The notes beneath the pieces were generated by a model. That model did no database searches. It was not told the origin of the DNA and was given only the letters and a program-made list of their open reading frames with translations. Of a stretch of DNA of 64,000 bases, positions 34,877 to 45,150 are shown piece by piece (the stretch's first letter is position 1; every line of letters starts with the position of its first letter). Source of the stretch: Mixophyes australis (lineage: Eukaryota > Chordata > Amphibia > Anura > Limnodynastidae). Both the position numbers and the translations under genes were made by a program. The stretch is taken from assembly GCA_036250195.1 (NCBI GenBank), contig JAVHZZ010000008.1, positions 11,379,434 to 11,443,433 of the forward strand, given 5' to 3'.

Positions 34877-35198
34877 GGCAGGCAGCACGGTGGCTTAGTG
34901 GTTAGCACTTTTGCCTCACAGCACTGGGGTCATGAGTTCAATGGCCTTATCTGTGTGGAGTTTGTATGTTCTCCCTGTGGTTGCGTGGGTTTCCTCCGGG
35001 TGCTCCAGTTTCCTCCCACACTCCAAAAACATACTAGTAGGTTAATTGGCTGCTATTTAATTGACCTTTGTCTCTCTCGGTCTGTGTGTGTGTATTAGGG
35101 AATTTAGATTGTAAGTTCCAATGGGGCAGGGACTGATGTGAGTGAGTTCTCTGTACAGCGCTGCGGAATTAGTGGCGCTATATAAATAGATGATGATT
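34877..35198 (+). mobile_element. tRNA-derived SINE with B-box deletion
   Basis: The A box region TGGCTTAGTGGTTAGCAC is kept, but the B box is damaged by a short deletion (GAGTTCAATGGCCTTATC). This copy should therefore be a poor Pol III template. The centre and L2-like tail are intact. Confidence 0.92.
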
Positions 35199-35691
35199 GC
35201 AATATTTTCTGTTATGTTCACTGGTGCTATCCACTCTCTAGACTAGATGCCATTTGGAAGATATACACAAGAAGAAATAGCACATTTTACACAGTCCTCT
35301 TTCTGCACATTATCCAGAACCAATCTACCGTTCTCCAAGATTTTCTGTTTTATTGTGTCTGAGCTATGACGTCTTTTCATCTTCTATTTTGGGCTCCATT
35401 TCTTAGACCTTTTCTGCGTCCTTAGTATAAGTAATATAACTCCTTAGTAAATCTCCCAATCAATATACGTTTTCATACTCGATTGCCCTCTGAAACACTT
35501 GACATTTCTAATATACATTCTAGACCATATTGGGTTGTCATTGTTCTTGGGAACATACAGCAAGCCTATAGCCCGTGTGTACCAGTGTATGAACAGGCCT
35601 AGTGCTCCAGGTCTATCTATCTGCTCACGTTGCTGGAAGACCATGTCACACAAGTCTAGTGGACTTTCCACTTGGTTAATAAAGCGGTAGA
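35199..35691. other. Non-coding sequence
   Basis: It has overlapping short ORFs on both strands at 35444-35690 without recognised motifs. It may be the upstream part of the LINE relic that follows. Confidence 0.4.
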
Positions 35692-36380
35692 TCAGGTTGG
35701 ATCAGTGGACACACCTGATTTAGATTTCAGCAAAGCATTTGATTTAATGCAATAAATGAACTTGGAAATTGATAATCCTTGGATTTGAATCAAAGACGGT
35801 GGAATAGATAATTGTTGGGCTAAAGGACAGAAGACAGACTAGTGTAGTCAGTGCAATAAGCTTAGAGGAAGGGCTGGTAACCAGCGGAGAACCTTGGGGA
35901 TCAATTTGTTTTGGTATTAATCTATTAATTAGGGATATTACTTGTGACTTACAATGGACGGTATGTATTTGCAGATGATACAAATATTTCTGACAGGGTT
36001 GATATGCCAGAAGTCATAAAATAAATGCACAATGATTGGATGATGGAAAATTAAGGAATGGAGTAAAGTGTGGAGTTTAATAGATCAAAATGTAAAATCA
36101 TATATGTGGGACACAACAAAACTGGAAAACAGAATCAATTGCAATATAAGGTCAACAACACAGAGAAACGGGACATTGGAATTATAGCCTCAGATTAATG
36201 AGCAAAACATTACATATCTAGAACAAGGGGATACAGTTTGACATTGGAGGGACTGAAAGTCAACATAAGATATACTTATTTTCACAGTAAGGGTCCATTG
36301 AATAGTTATGCAAGGGACTCATAAAGAGAAATGCATGGAACATATTGCTATTGTTAAGACTTAGAAAATGTTAAGAATAA
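35692..36380 (+). pseudogene. Decayed CR1-like LINE reverse transcriptase
   Basis: + strand frames contain the RT motif LDFSKAFD (from 35717), a GEPWGSI-like stretch (about 35887-35910), the catalytic-site motif YVFADDT (35962-35982) and then NRSKCKIIYVGHNKT (about 36079-36123). This order matches the palm region of CR1-type LINE RTs. Frameshifts and stops separate the motifs, so it is dead. It ends in unannotated AT-rich DNA just before the tandem array. Confidence 0.8.
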
Positions 36381-37889
36381 AATCCAACTCCTGTTTCTTT
36401 GACCATTGTTAAGAGAAGGTGACACAACAGTGACACGTGTTACAGCAGACCCAATGTCCCCTCACCTTCGTGGTTAAGTTAAGCCATGTATGAGGCTAAT
36501 ACGTGCAACATTTTATAAGACAAGTTAACATTTTATAACATTTTTATTTCATGAAATCCGTTGTCCTAAAGAGGAAGCGTCTATTCAGTAGTGCGTCTAT
36601 TAAAATATTTTTAAGGTGCACTTCTAGTTTACAGAGGTGTCTCCAGCAAGCAATGAGTAGATGTTCTCCTTGTTATGTGCTGGACAGACCACCTAGGTGC
36701 ACTTCTAGTTTACAGAGGTGTCTCCAGCAAGCAGGGAGTAGATGTGCTCCTTGATATGTGCTGGACGGACCACCTAGGTGCACTTCTAGTTTACAGAGGT
36801 ATCTCCAGCAAGCAGGGAGTAGATGTTCTCCTTGATATGTGCTGGACGGACCACCTAGGTGCACTTCTAGTTTACAGAGGTATCTCCAGCAAGCAGGGAG
36901 TAGATGTTCTCCTTGATATGTGCTGGACAGACCACCTAGGTGCACTTCTAGTTTACAGAGGTGTCTCCAGCAAGCAGGGAGTAGATGTTCTCCTTGTTAT
37001 GTGCTGGACAGACCACCTAGGTGCACTTCTAGTTTACAGAGGTGTCTCCAGCAAGCAGGAAGTAGATGTGCTCCTTGATATGTGCTAGACAGACCACCTA
37101 GGTGCACTTCTAGTTTACAGAGGTATCTCCAGCAAGCAGGGAGTAGATGTGCTCCTTGATATGTGCTGGACAGACCACCTAGGTGCACTTCTAGTTTACA
37201 GAGGTGTCTCCAGCAAGCAGGAAGTAGATGTGCTCCTTGATATGTGCTGGACAGACCACCTAGGTGCACTTCTAGTTTACAGAGGTGTCTCCAGCAAGCA
37301 GGGAGTAGATGTTCTCCTTGATATGTGCTGGACAGACCACCTAGGTGCACTTCTAGTTTACAGAGGTGTCTCCAGCAAGCAGGGAGTAGATGTGCTCCTT
37401 GATATGTGCTAGACAGACCACCTAGGTGCACTTCTAGTTTACAGAGGTGTCTCCAGCAAGCAGGAAGTAGATGTGCTCCTTGATATGTGCTGGACAGACC
37501 ACCTAGGTGCACTTCTAGTTTACAGAGGTGTCTCCAGCAAGCAGGAAGTAGATGTGCTCCTTGATATGTGCTGGACAGACCACCTAGGTGCACTTCTAGT
37601 TTACAGAGGTGTCTCCAGCAAGCAGGGAGTAGATGTGCTCCTTGATATGTGCTGGACAGACCACCTAGGTGCACTTCTAGTTTACAGAGGTGTCTCCAGT
37701 AAGCAGGAAGTAGATGTGCTCCTTGTTATGTGCTGGACAGACCACCTAGGTGCACTTCTAGTTTACAGAGGTGTCTCCAGCAAGCAGGGAGTAGATGAGC
37801 TCCTTGATATGTGCTGGACAGACCACCTAGGTGCACTTCTAGTTTACAGAGGTGTCTCCAGTAAGCAGGGAGTAGATGTGCTCCTTGAT

Positions 37890-38500
37890 ATGTGCTGGAC
37901 AGACCACCTAGGTGCACTTCTAGTTTACAGAGGTGTCTCCAGCAAGCAGGGAGTAGATGTGCTCCTTGTTATGTGCTGGACAGACCACCTAGGTGCACTT
38001 CTAGTTTACAGAGGTGTCTCCAGCAAGCAGGGAGTAGATGTGCTCCTTGTTATGTGCTGGACAGACCACCTAGGTGCACTTCTAGTTTACAGAGGTGTCT
38101 CCAGCAAGCAATGAGTAGATGTGCTCCTTGTTATGTGCTGGACAGACCACCTAGGTGCACTTCTAGTTTACAGAGGTGTCTCCAGCAAGCAATGAGTAGA
38201 TGTGCTCCTTGATATGTGCTGGACAGACCACCTAGGTGCACTTCTAGTTTGCAGAGGTGTCTCCAGCAAGCAGGGAGTATATGTGCTCCTTGTTATGTGC
38301 TGGACAGACCACCTAGGTGCACTTCTAGTTTACAGAGGTGTCTCCAGCAAGCAATGAGTAGATGTGCTCCTTGAGATGTGATGGACAGACCACCTAGGTG
38401 CACTTCTAGTTTACAGAGGTGTCTCCAGCAAGCAATGAGTAGATGTGCTCCTTGATATGTGCTGGACAGACCACCTAGGTGCACTTCTAGTTTACAGAGG
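37890..38500 (+). repeat. Higher-order block, first copy
   Basis: The series of unit variants here (two TTGTTATG units, two GCAATGAG units, a unit with GTTTGCAGAGG and GGGAGTATATG, then GAGATGTGATGG, and so on) recurs in identical order about 1134 bp downstream (14 units of 81). The rare GTTTGCAGAGG variant is at 38248 here and 39382 there. Confidence 0.9.
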
Positions 38501-39023
38501 TGTCTCCAGTAAGCAGGGAGTAGATGTGCTCCTTGATATGTGCTGGACAGACCACCTAGGTGCACTTCTAGTTTACAGAGGTGTCTCCAGCAAGCAGGGA
38601 GTAGATGTGCTCCTTGTTACGTGCTAGACAGACCACCTAGGTGCACTTCTAGTTTACAGAGGTGTCTCCAGTAAGCAGGGAGTAGATGTGCTCCTTGTTA
38701 TGTGCTGGACAGACCACCTAGGTGCACTTCTAGTTTACAGAGGTGTCTCCAGTAAGCAGGGAGTAGATGTGCTCCTTGTTATGTGATGGACAGACCACCT
38801 AGGTGCACTTCTAGTTTACAGAGGTGTCTCCAGCAAGCAATGAGTACATGTGCTCCTTGATATGTGCTGGACAGACCACCTAGGTGCACTTCTAGTTTAC
38901 AGAGGTGTCTCCAGCAAGCAATGAGTAGATGTGCTCCTTGATATGTGATGGACAGACCACCTAGGTGCACTTCTAGTTTACAGAGGTGTCTCCAGCAAGC
39001 AGGGAGTAGATGTGCTCCTTGAT

Positions 39024-39634
39024 ATGTGATGGACAGACCACCTAGGTGCACTTCTAGTTTACAGAGGTGTCTCCAGCAAGCAGGGAGTAGATGTGCTCCT
39101 TGTTATGTGCTGGACAGACCACCTAGGTGCACTTCTAGTTTACAGAGGTGTCTCCAGCAAGCAGGGAGTAGATGTGCTCCTTGTTATGTGCTGGACAGAC
39201 CACCTAGGTGCACTTCTAGTTTACAGAGGTGTCTCCAGCAAGCAATGAGTAGATGTGCTCCTTGTTATGTGCTGGACAGACCACCTAGGTGCACTTCTAG
39301 TTTACAGAGGTGTCTCCAGCAAGCAATGAGTAGATGTGCTCCTTGATATGTGCTGGACAGACCACCTAGGTGCACTTCTAGTTTGCAGAGGTGTCTCCAG
39401 CAAGCAGGGAGTATATGTGCTCCTTGTTATGTGCTGGACAGACCACCTAGGTGCACTTCTAGTTTACAGAGGTGTCTCCAGCAAGCAATGAGTAGATGTG
39501 CTCCTTGAGATGTGATGGACAGACCACCTAGGTGCACTTCTAGTTTACAGAGGTGTCTCCAGCAAGCAATGAGTAGATGTGCTCCTTGATATGTGCTGGA
39601 CAGACCACCTAGGTGCACTTCTAGTTTACAGAGG
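39024..39634 (+). repeat. Higher-order block, second copy
   Basis: It is the partner of 37890-38500. By eye the two are identical for about 600 bp, then diverge at a GTGTCTCC/GTGACTCC difference near 38504/39638. The upstream break is a GTGCTGG/GTGATGG difference near 37890/39024. Confidence 0.9.
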
Positions 39635-39767
39635 TGACTCCAGTAAGCAGGGAGTAGATGTGCTCCTTGTTATGTGCTGGACAGACCATCTAGGTGCACT
39701 TCTAGTTTACAGAGGTGTCTCCAGCAAGCAATGAGTAGATGTGCTCCTTGTTATGTGCTGGACAGAG

Positions 39768-41387
39768 AACTTTGTTGTACTGCAAATCAAGGCATTTTAC
39801 ATTGCTCATCCAATGCATTTAGTAAATGAGGTCCTATGTGTAAATATTTTCTGTTTAATGTTATTTATAATGCCAGCATTGACCAATGATAACATATGAC
39901 CCTCAGATTCTGCTTTCTGACAGATACAAATCCTAGGATTCCAAAATAAACAATAAAATAAGGACAAAATAGGTCACAGCTCTATCTGCAGAAAATGCAT
40001 CCCTAATTCACTCAGCCAGGCCTCTATTTTCTAATACTTTGCTTGCAAACTATTAGGCCATTAAGGCCATTCAAAAACAGTGCAGTGGGGGTATTATTAT
40101 AGCTGTGTGATTCTTTTCATCAAACAAAATTGACCAATGGTAGCAAAGTTACTTGCTGATTTCAGCAGGTGGAACCACAACTAGACGGTAAGTATGACTG
40201 GTGTCACCTACTGTCATCGGTTGTTTGGGTTAAATAGTAAAACAATACATTCAGTTAGGCAACCACTTGAACCACTAAGGCTAGCGATTCAGCTGTATAG
40301 TCGGAGACGTTCAGCCACAGCACAAGCACAGGGTATAGAATAGTTTGAACACAGCAGAGCGCAAAGACCAGAATAAATATAACAACATATTGATCATTGT
40401 AACAGCTCTGTCATGTTAAAGAGTGTTTAGTAGAGAGATTTGTCCCAGATCTCTGATGCTGTCCGTGGTCCTGAAATGAACAGTTTTGCTGTTAAACTTT
40501 CCATTCTTCAACTATTACTCAATGCAGTATTACCTTGAATGCAGCTTAACCTTATGTCCTTACATCCCATTTCCCTGCCCACAAAACTATGTTACAGTTT
40601 ACCTTGAGAGGAGTAAACCCTAATCGTATCCTTTATCCCTAATCTGGGAGACAGCTGTAATGTAAGACATGCAAAAATATTATTTAGGGTTTTGTAAAAG
40701 TAAAACGAAAATATCCAAAAAGTTGAAGCACTGACCTATTACCCTTGTCTTTTACAGATTTGAAATTTGTGTTTCTTTATTGCCTTATTATTATTATTAT
40801 TATTATTTAAATGTTGTTGTTGCTACCATCATCTGCATTTACAGTAAGCTTATCAATATACTCTAAAAGAGGGTGCACTTATGTACCTTATTGTGCAAAG
40901 GTGGGGGGACAAATTTAAAATGTTCATACAGATTTAGAGTAGGGAGAGGAAGAGTACATCTCTGCTCAACTCTAAACCCCTTGCATTTCAGCATGGTTTG
41001 TCCATGTCTGTCTCCTTTATCTCTATTTGTTCCCAGCTCTATATGAGGTCCACGATCAATAAATGTGCCTACATGTTCTTCATTCCGTGGTAGGCAAGGA
41101 GGTCACCTTATGTATAGCAGTTAATAAAATAAAGATAGCGTGAGAGGGAGAGAAGCAATTACACTTGATAATCTCAGTATTGCTCACTTACGTTTTAGCG
41201 CTGTATTAAATTATATAAAATAAGAAATGCAGACAAGAAACATAGATTGTTGGGAACAGCTGGATACTCGTGGTGAGCTGTAACTAGAGGGAGGAATCGT
41301 TTCTCTGTATAAAAGCAAATTTTATGTTTTTTCACAGGATATGGAAGAGATTAAAATAATTGGCGACTGGGTCGATATCTTTTAATA
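39768..41387. other. Non-coding sequence
   Basis: A (TTA)n run lies at about 40787-40806. About 40900-41010 has weak resemblance to MITE family C2 (CCCCTTGCATTTCAGCATGG). No gene is seen. Confidence 0.45.
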
Positions 41388-41572
41388 CAGCGTTTCTTGA
41401 CTCCAGTCCTAACGTACACCCAACAGCCCATGTTTTCAGGATTTCTTTAACCATGCACAGGTGACTTAGGCTACTTGGCTTGGTCAGTAATTATCCAACT
41501 TGTTTCCATAGACAGAAATCCTCTAATTATGAACTGTTGCAGATGCATGAAGACTGGACTTAAGAAACACAA
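41388..41572. mobile_element. Small hAT-type MITE
   Basis: The left terminus CAGCGTTTCTTGACTCCAGT and right terminus AGACTGGACTTAAGAAACAC are imperfect inverted repeats of the CAGTGTTTC type. Flanks TTTTAATA (41380-41387) and CTTTAATA (41573-41580) match at 7 of 8 bases. It is 185 bp with no ORF. Confidence 0.8.
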
Positions 41573-41805
41573 CTTTAATAGAAATACTTTACAATGTTTT
41601 GGTGTTGGCAATCTTTTGCCAGTAGGCTATATAATAGTGTTGCCATAGAAGGAAGCATTTAGTATAGTTATTTTTCAAAGATAACATATCCGTGTGCATA
41701 CATCTTAGTTTTATATTGAACCCAACTAGATGAGATCTGTTCTTCTACAGAGTACTACAAATGACACATTGAATCGACATATGTGACCATGGTGTACGTC
41801 TGCGT

Positions 41806-41893
41806 TAGGTAAATTAGATTGTAAGCTCCACAGGGACTGATAACATTCTCAGATTGTACAATGCTGTGGAATAGCCTCTTGCTATAAAAATAA
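41806..41893 (+). mobile_element. Diverged SINE tail fragment
   Basis: TTAGATTGTAAGCTCCACAG followed by GGGACTGAT and a diverged TGCTATAAAAATAAAA end corresponds to the SINE tail. Confidence 0.6.
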
Positions 41894-42243
41894 AACCTAA
41901 CCATTTCATAATTTCTATTACTGTATATTTATTATATTTTAACTTTCTGTTTAATGGTTGACATTGGTCAGTCAATTTCATTGTAACTGAAAATCCACAT
42001 TTTTTTGGGGGGGTTTCGTAGGAAAAAGCTGTGCAATATTTGTAGCACATTGGGGTTAGGAGTTATGTTTGGGCCCAGAGAGCAGACTGAATTGACCGCT
42101 ACTCCACGGAAAAAAAGCGAGTTCCATCCTATTATTCTACCTTCATGTAAGGTAACAAATAAAGGAACCAAACTCCCGGCTCCGGTTCTCTTATAATGAT
42201 TACATTTCTTGTTATGCACATTTTGTCGCTATCCAATAACGAT
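41894..42243. other. Non-coding sequence
   Basis: It has short overlapping ORFs on both strands without recognised motifs. Confidence 0.4.
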
Positions 42244-43058
42244 TGTCGAATCTCGATTTGTGTTTCCAACGCACAAAGATTTATTATCCAAAAATAGCAA
42301 AATAATTCAAGCGAAATAAAACAAGTACAGCCGTTACTTATCGCAGGCGCTCTGGATCCAGTGAACAGTCATTCAGGTCTGAAGGCTGTGGTCAAAGAAG
42401 ACTGGTCACTAGATGAAGAGCTGCTGCTTATATGCAGTCAGAAATACAGTAAAACAATGCAGATGATGTGGCTTGCTTCTATTGGTCCAGGCTTCAGGAA
42501 GGTCCAGAGTGCTGCAGGTCATAGGCCAGTTCAAACCAAAATATCCAAAGGTGGGGGTCATCTCTCCAGGGGATGTGCTCCGACTTTCCCGCCAAGAATC
42601 CAGTCTCAACTAGTCTATTCGCATTTTATAGTCAGTATTACCTTAAACATTTATACCCTAACATCGCTAACTAGAGTATGCAATGTGCGATCTCTTCGGC
42701 GAAGTAACCGGACAACTGCTGATGAATAGGGCATTAAAATAATACCAGACATGACACATTTCCTTTAACCTGAACCATATGTTTTACTAACATGCATATA
42801 ACTTAAAATATTAAACATGAATACTACTATATTGCGACATAAATAACTATGTGTTGCAACTACAATTAATGCGTACTAATTACAAATGTGTGTGTTTGTG
42901 CGAATGAATGTAAAAGTGTAAAAACTGTTATTGCCACGTGTGGCGGCTGGATACGCCCTTCCACGCCTTAGCGCGCTCTACGCATATTTTCAGACAGAGA
43001 CAACCAAGTTTGCTCGATATTAATTGAAATGACTTTATCCGATTTGCTGACTTCGACA
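42244..43058 (-). mobile_element. LTR-like unit, copy 1
   Basis: On the - strand this 815-bp unit starts TGTC and ends GACA. It is colinear with 43864-44661 (shared landmarks TGGATCCAG, GTGGTCAAAGA, AGGCTTCAGGAAGGTCCAG-like, AACATGA(C/T)ACATTTCC-like, CCTGAACC). Near its - strand 3' end there is AATAAA (complement of TTTATT near 42291), placed as a polyadenylation signal would be. No gag, pol or env coding sequence was seen nearby. Solo LTR or one of a decayed pair are both possible. Confidence 0.65.
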
Positions 43059-43863
43059 TTCTATAACACACAAGTGATATTAATATATCTATAAACTGCT
43101 GTAAATAATATTTTCAGTGGACAATAGGAAAAGTTGTGTTATAAGGAATAAGTTTATATTAGACATTGGATTTCTGTAGCGTGTGTATAAGCACAATGCC
43201 GCGATATGGTCACATGACTCCCTGGTAACATCTAATATTCTTATAACTTACAGTAGGGATTGCGTTATCCCATATAAAATTATATCACCACTGTTCCCTC
43301 TGCTTCGAGTAGCTTCCTTTCCTTCAATGATGAGACAAACGTATAAAGGATGGGATTGAATAAAAGGCAGGTTAGGTCCAGCGTTGAAAGCCAATTCATC
43401 TGGATATAAAAGAGTTAACGTATAATTCCACCAAAAGGTTAACGTTCAGTTTGGGGTGTAATATTACTTTATTCCCCATTCCAGGTGGGCAGCGCCCACC
43501 ATGCGCTGTCTGCCAAACCTTAATAATGCTGGATCACAGGAAAGTAAACTTTTAGGATGGGGTATAAATTGTGACTAGATTAAATTAGGGGGATTTTGAA
43601 GGGGCCCTTGTCCATCCATGGCACTCCCCAGCTCTGCTCCATTACTAATCTCCAACACACAGCGCCATATCTGTCCTGCACATTACGATCAGATTGCTTC
43701 ATCTGATGGTAAAATCTATTTCTATGACATCTGTAATAATTAGACATGCCATACATTACATACATTCCCTTCATCAATACACTAATAGACTCAGGGGTCT
43801 CATAGAGGCAGATGTTTCCCCCTGGGATATATTAAAGTTATTTTATCGCTTACCATTAATCAT
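43059..43863. other. Sequence between the two LTR-like units
   Basis: It spans 805 bp, too short for a full retroelement interior. No reverse transcriptase, protease or integrase motif is visible. Apart from the GPCR-like stretch at 43290-43398, nothing was recognised. Confidence 0.45.
43290..43398 (-). CDS. Possible GPCR TM7-like terminal exon, doubtful
   Basis: On the - strand a TTTTATATCCAG acceptor-like sequence precedes about 36 codons up to a stop. They contain a hydrophobic stretch ending in NPILY, the TM7 NPxxY pattern of class A GPCRs, followed by a basic and acidic tail (FVSSLKERKLLEAEG). It lies between the two LTR-like units. I found no other exon of such a receptor in the window, and a short pattern like this can arise by chance or be part of a decayed pseudogene. 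I cannot assign a receptor. Confidence 0.2.
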
Positions 43864-44661
43864 TGTCTATGCGATTTGTGTGGTTCCAACTCACAAAGCG
43901 ATTTATTAGCAAAAGCAAAAGAATAACAATTAAATAAATAAGTACAGCCGATACATACGCTGCGCTGTACTGGATCCAGCTTGCAGTCATTCAATCCTGA
44001 AGTCTGTGGTCAAAGAGACTGTAAGCTGATTCCAGAGAGCAATATATATACATTTGGTGTTCCAGTAAATACAATACAGATGACTTGGCATGTTTCCATA
44101 GGTTCAGGCTCCAGGACAGTCCAGTATAGTGTAGTTCATAGGTCAGTTCAAAGGACACCCTCCAAGGGTGGGAGTCAGCTCTCCAAGGGTGGGAGTCAGC
44201 TCTCCAATCAGATGCATACTAATCTTCCTGCCGAAAGCTAGTTCAGACCGGTCTATTTACATTATACACACAATACCATTCTGATCACTAATTCCCTATA
44301 TTGCATAACTAGCATACACGTGGTGCGATCTTATAGCTGATAGAACCGGATCACTAAGGATAAATAGGGGATTAGAAAGACACCAAACATGATATGTTTC
44401 CTCTAACCTGAACCTTAGATCTCACTGAAGTACTTATAACCTTATAATATTTAACTATAATCTCAATAACATCTGTTCATAAAAACTGTGGGTTGGAACT
44501 ATTATAAAATGAACTATGTACAAGTGAATGTGTAAGTGTAAGAGTATGCGTGCGTTATTTATCGTGCGATTGCGTCATGGCACATGGCGTACTGATCACA
44601 ATCGCACGGTAAACCAGTATTAATCAATATCGTTTTTGCATACAATTGTTTGACTTTGACA
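43864..44661 (-). mobile_element. LTR-like unit, copy 2
   Basis: At 798 bp, with TGTC...GACA termini on the - strand, it is the diverged relative of 42244-43058. It has AATAAA at the corresponding place (complement of TTTATT near 43903) and an internal tandem duplication (AAGGGTGGGAGTCAGCTCTC, twice, about 44164-44204). The divergence from copy 1 is large, so the two probably did not insert recently as one element. Confidence 0.65.
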
Positions 44662-44828
44662 GATCAGAAGCCCATGAGATACGAGCATCACAAAAGTCAG
44701 ATGGACTAATATGATTTCAGATACATCAACAACGGACTTGTTGAAAGGACATATAGGCAGTGGCCCAGGGTCGCAGAGGTGCATGGTTAGGTCACGTTGC
44801 ACATATGTTTTTATTTTTGTTTTTGTAG

Positions 44829-45150
44829 GAATCCATTGCAATACCAGCTTCAGACAACAGGTAGCAGTGCACCTTCATCACTGATAAATGCAACATGTGT
44901 AGGTCCACCGCAATACCAGCCTCAGACAACAGGGGGCAGTGCACCATCATCACTGATAAATGCTACAAGTGCAAATCGGCCGCAACACCAGCTACAGACA
45001 ACAGGTGGCAGTGTGCTGTCAACACTAACACCTGCGCATCCTTTTCATCTGCTGCAGTCAACACTTAAAGGTCAAGTCAATAGAGACTTAAGAGACCTCA
45101 CCTTGCATGCAGCCTTTACACATTGGCCTGGGTATGAGGTCATTGGCTGA
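44829..45150 (+). CDS. Exon-like ORF with a 24-residue repeat, unrecognised
   Basis: A T-rich tract ending in TTTGTTTTTGTAG precedes an open frame that could start as an internal exon at 44830. The product has two closely similar 24-residue units and a third diverged one, each with the core QYQLQTTG or QPQTTGG followed by SAPSSLINAT. It then gives a non-repeated tail (LLQSTLKGQVNRDLRDL) ending at a stop at 45150. Between units 1 and 2 several differences are third-position synonymous changes (GGT/GGG, CCT/CCA, GCA/GCT), which is what selection on protein would leave, but the sample is small. I do not recognise the protein. It may be an exon of an unknown gene, a transposon ORF, or a chance 72-bp minisatellite. 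Confidence 0.35.

Larger units (their letters stand above)
36616..39767 (+). repeat. 81-bp tandem repeat array, about 39 copies
   Basis: Each unit starts GTGCACTTCTAGTTTACAGA and ends GGACAGACCACCTAG. Every unit checked begins exactly 81 bp after the previous one, from 36616 to the last at 39694, so there is no net indel in 3152 bp. Copies differ by a few substitutions: GCAGGGAG / GCAATGAG / GTAAGCAGG, TTGATATG / TTGTTATG / TTGAGATG, GTGCTGG / GTGATGG / GTGCTAG. Because 81 is divisible by 3, frames stay open on both strands with a 27-residue period (longest 225 codons, 36997-37674 -). I read these as by-products, since variant units carry stops, no start or splice context is evident, and both strands are open alike. 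The array is minisatellite or satellite in kind. Confidence 0.97.

Noticed and set aside
36675..38114. Long ORFs (up to 225 codons) with a 27-residue repeat in the 81-bp array, on both strands.
   Set aside because: They follow from a 3-divisible period. They are open on both strands alike, variant units carry stop codons, and there is no start or splice context.
36616..39767. CRISPR array.
   Set aside because: There are no spacers: the 81-bp units are contiguous, and the DNA is from a eukaryote.
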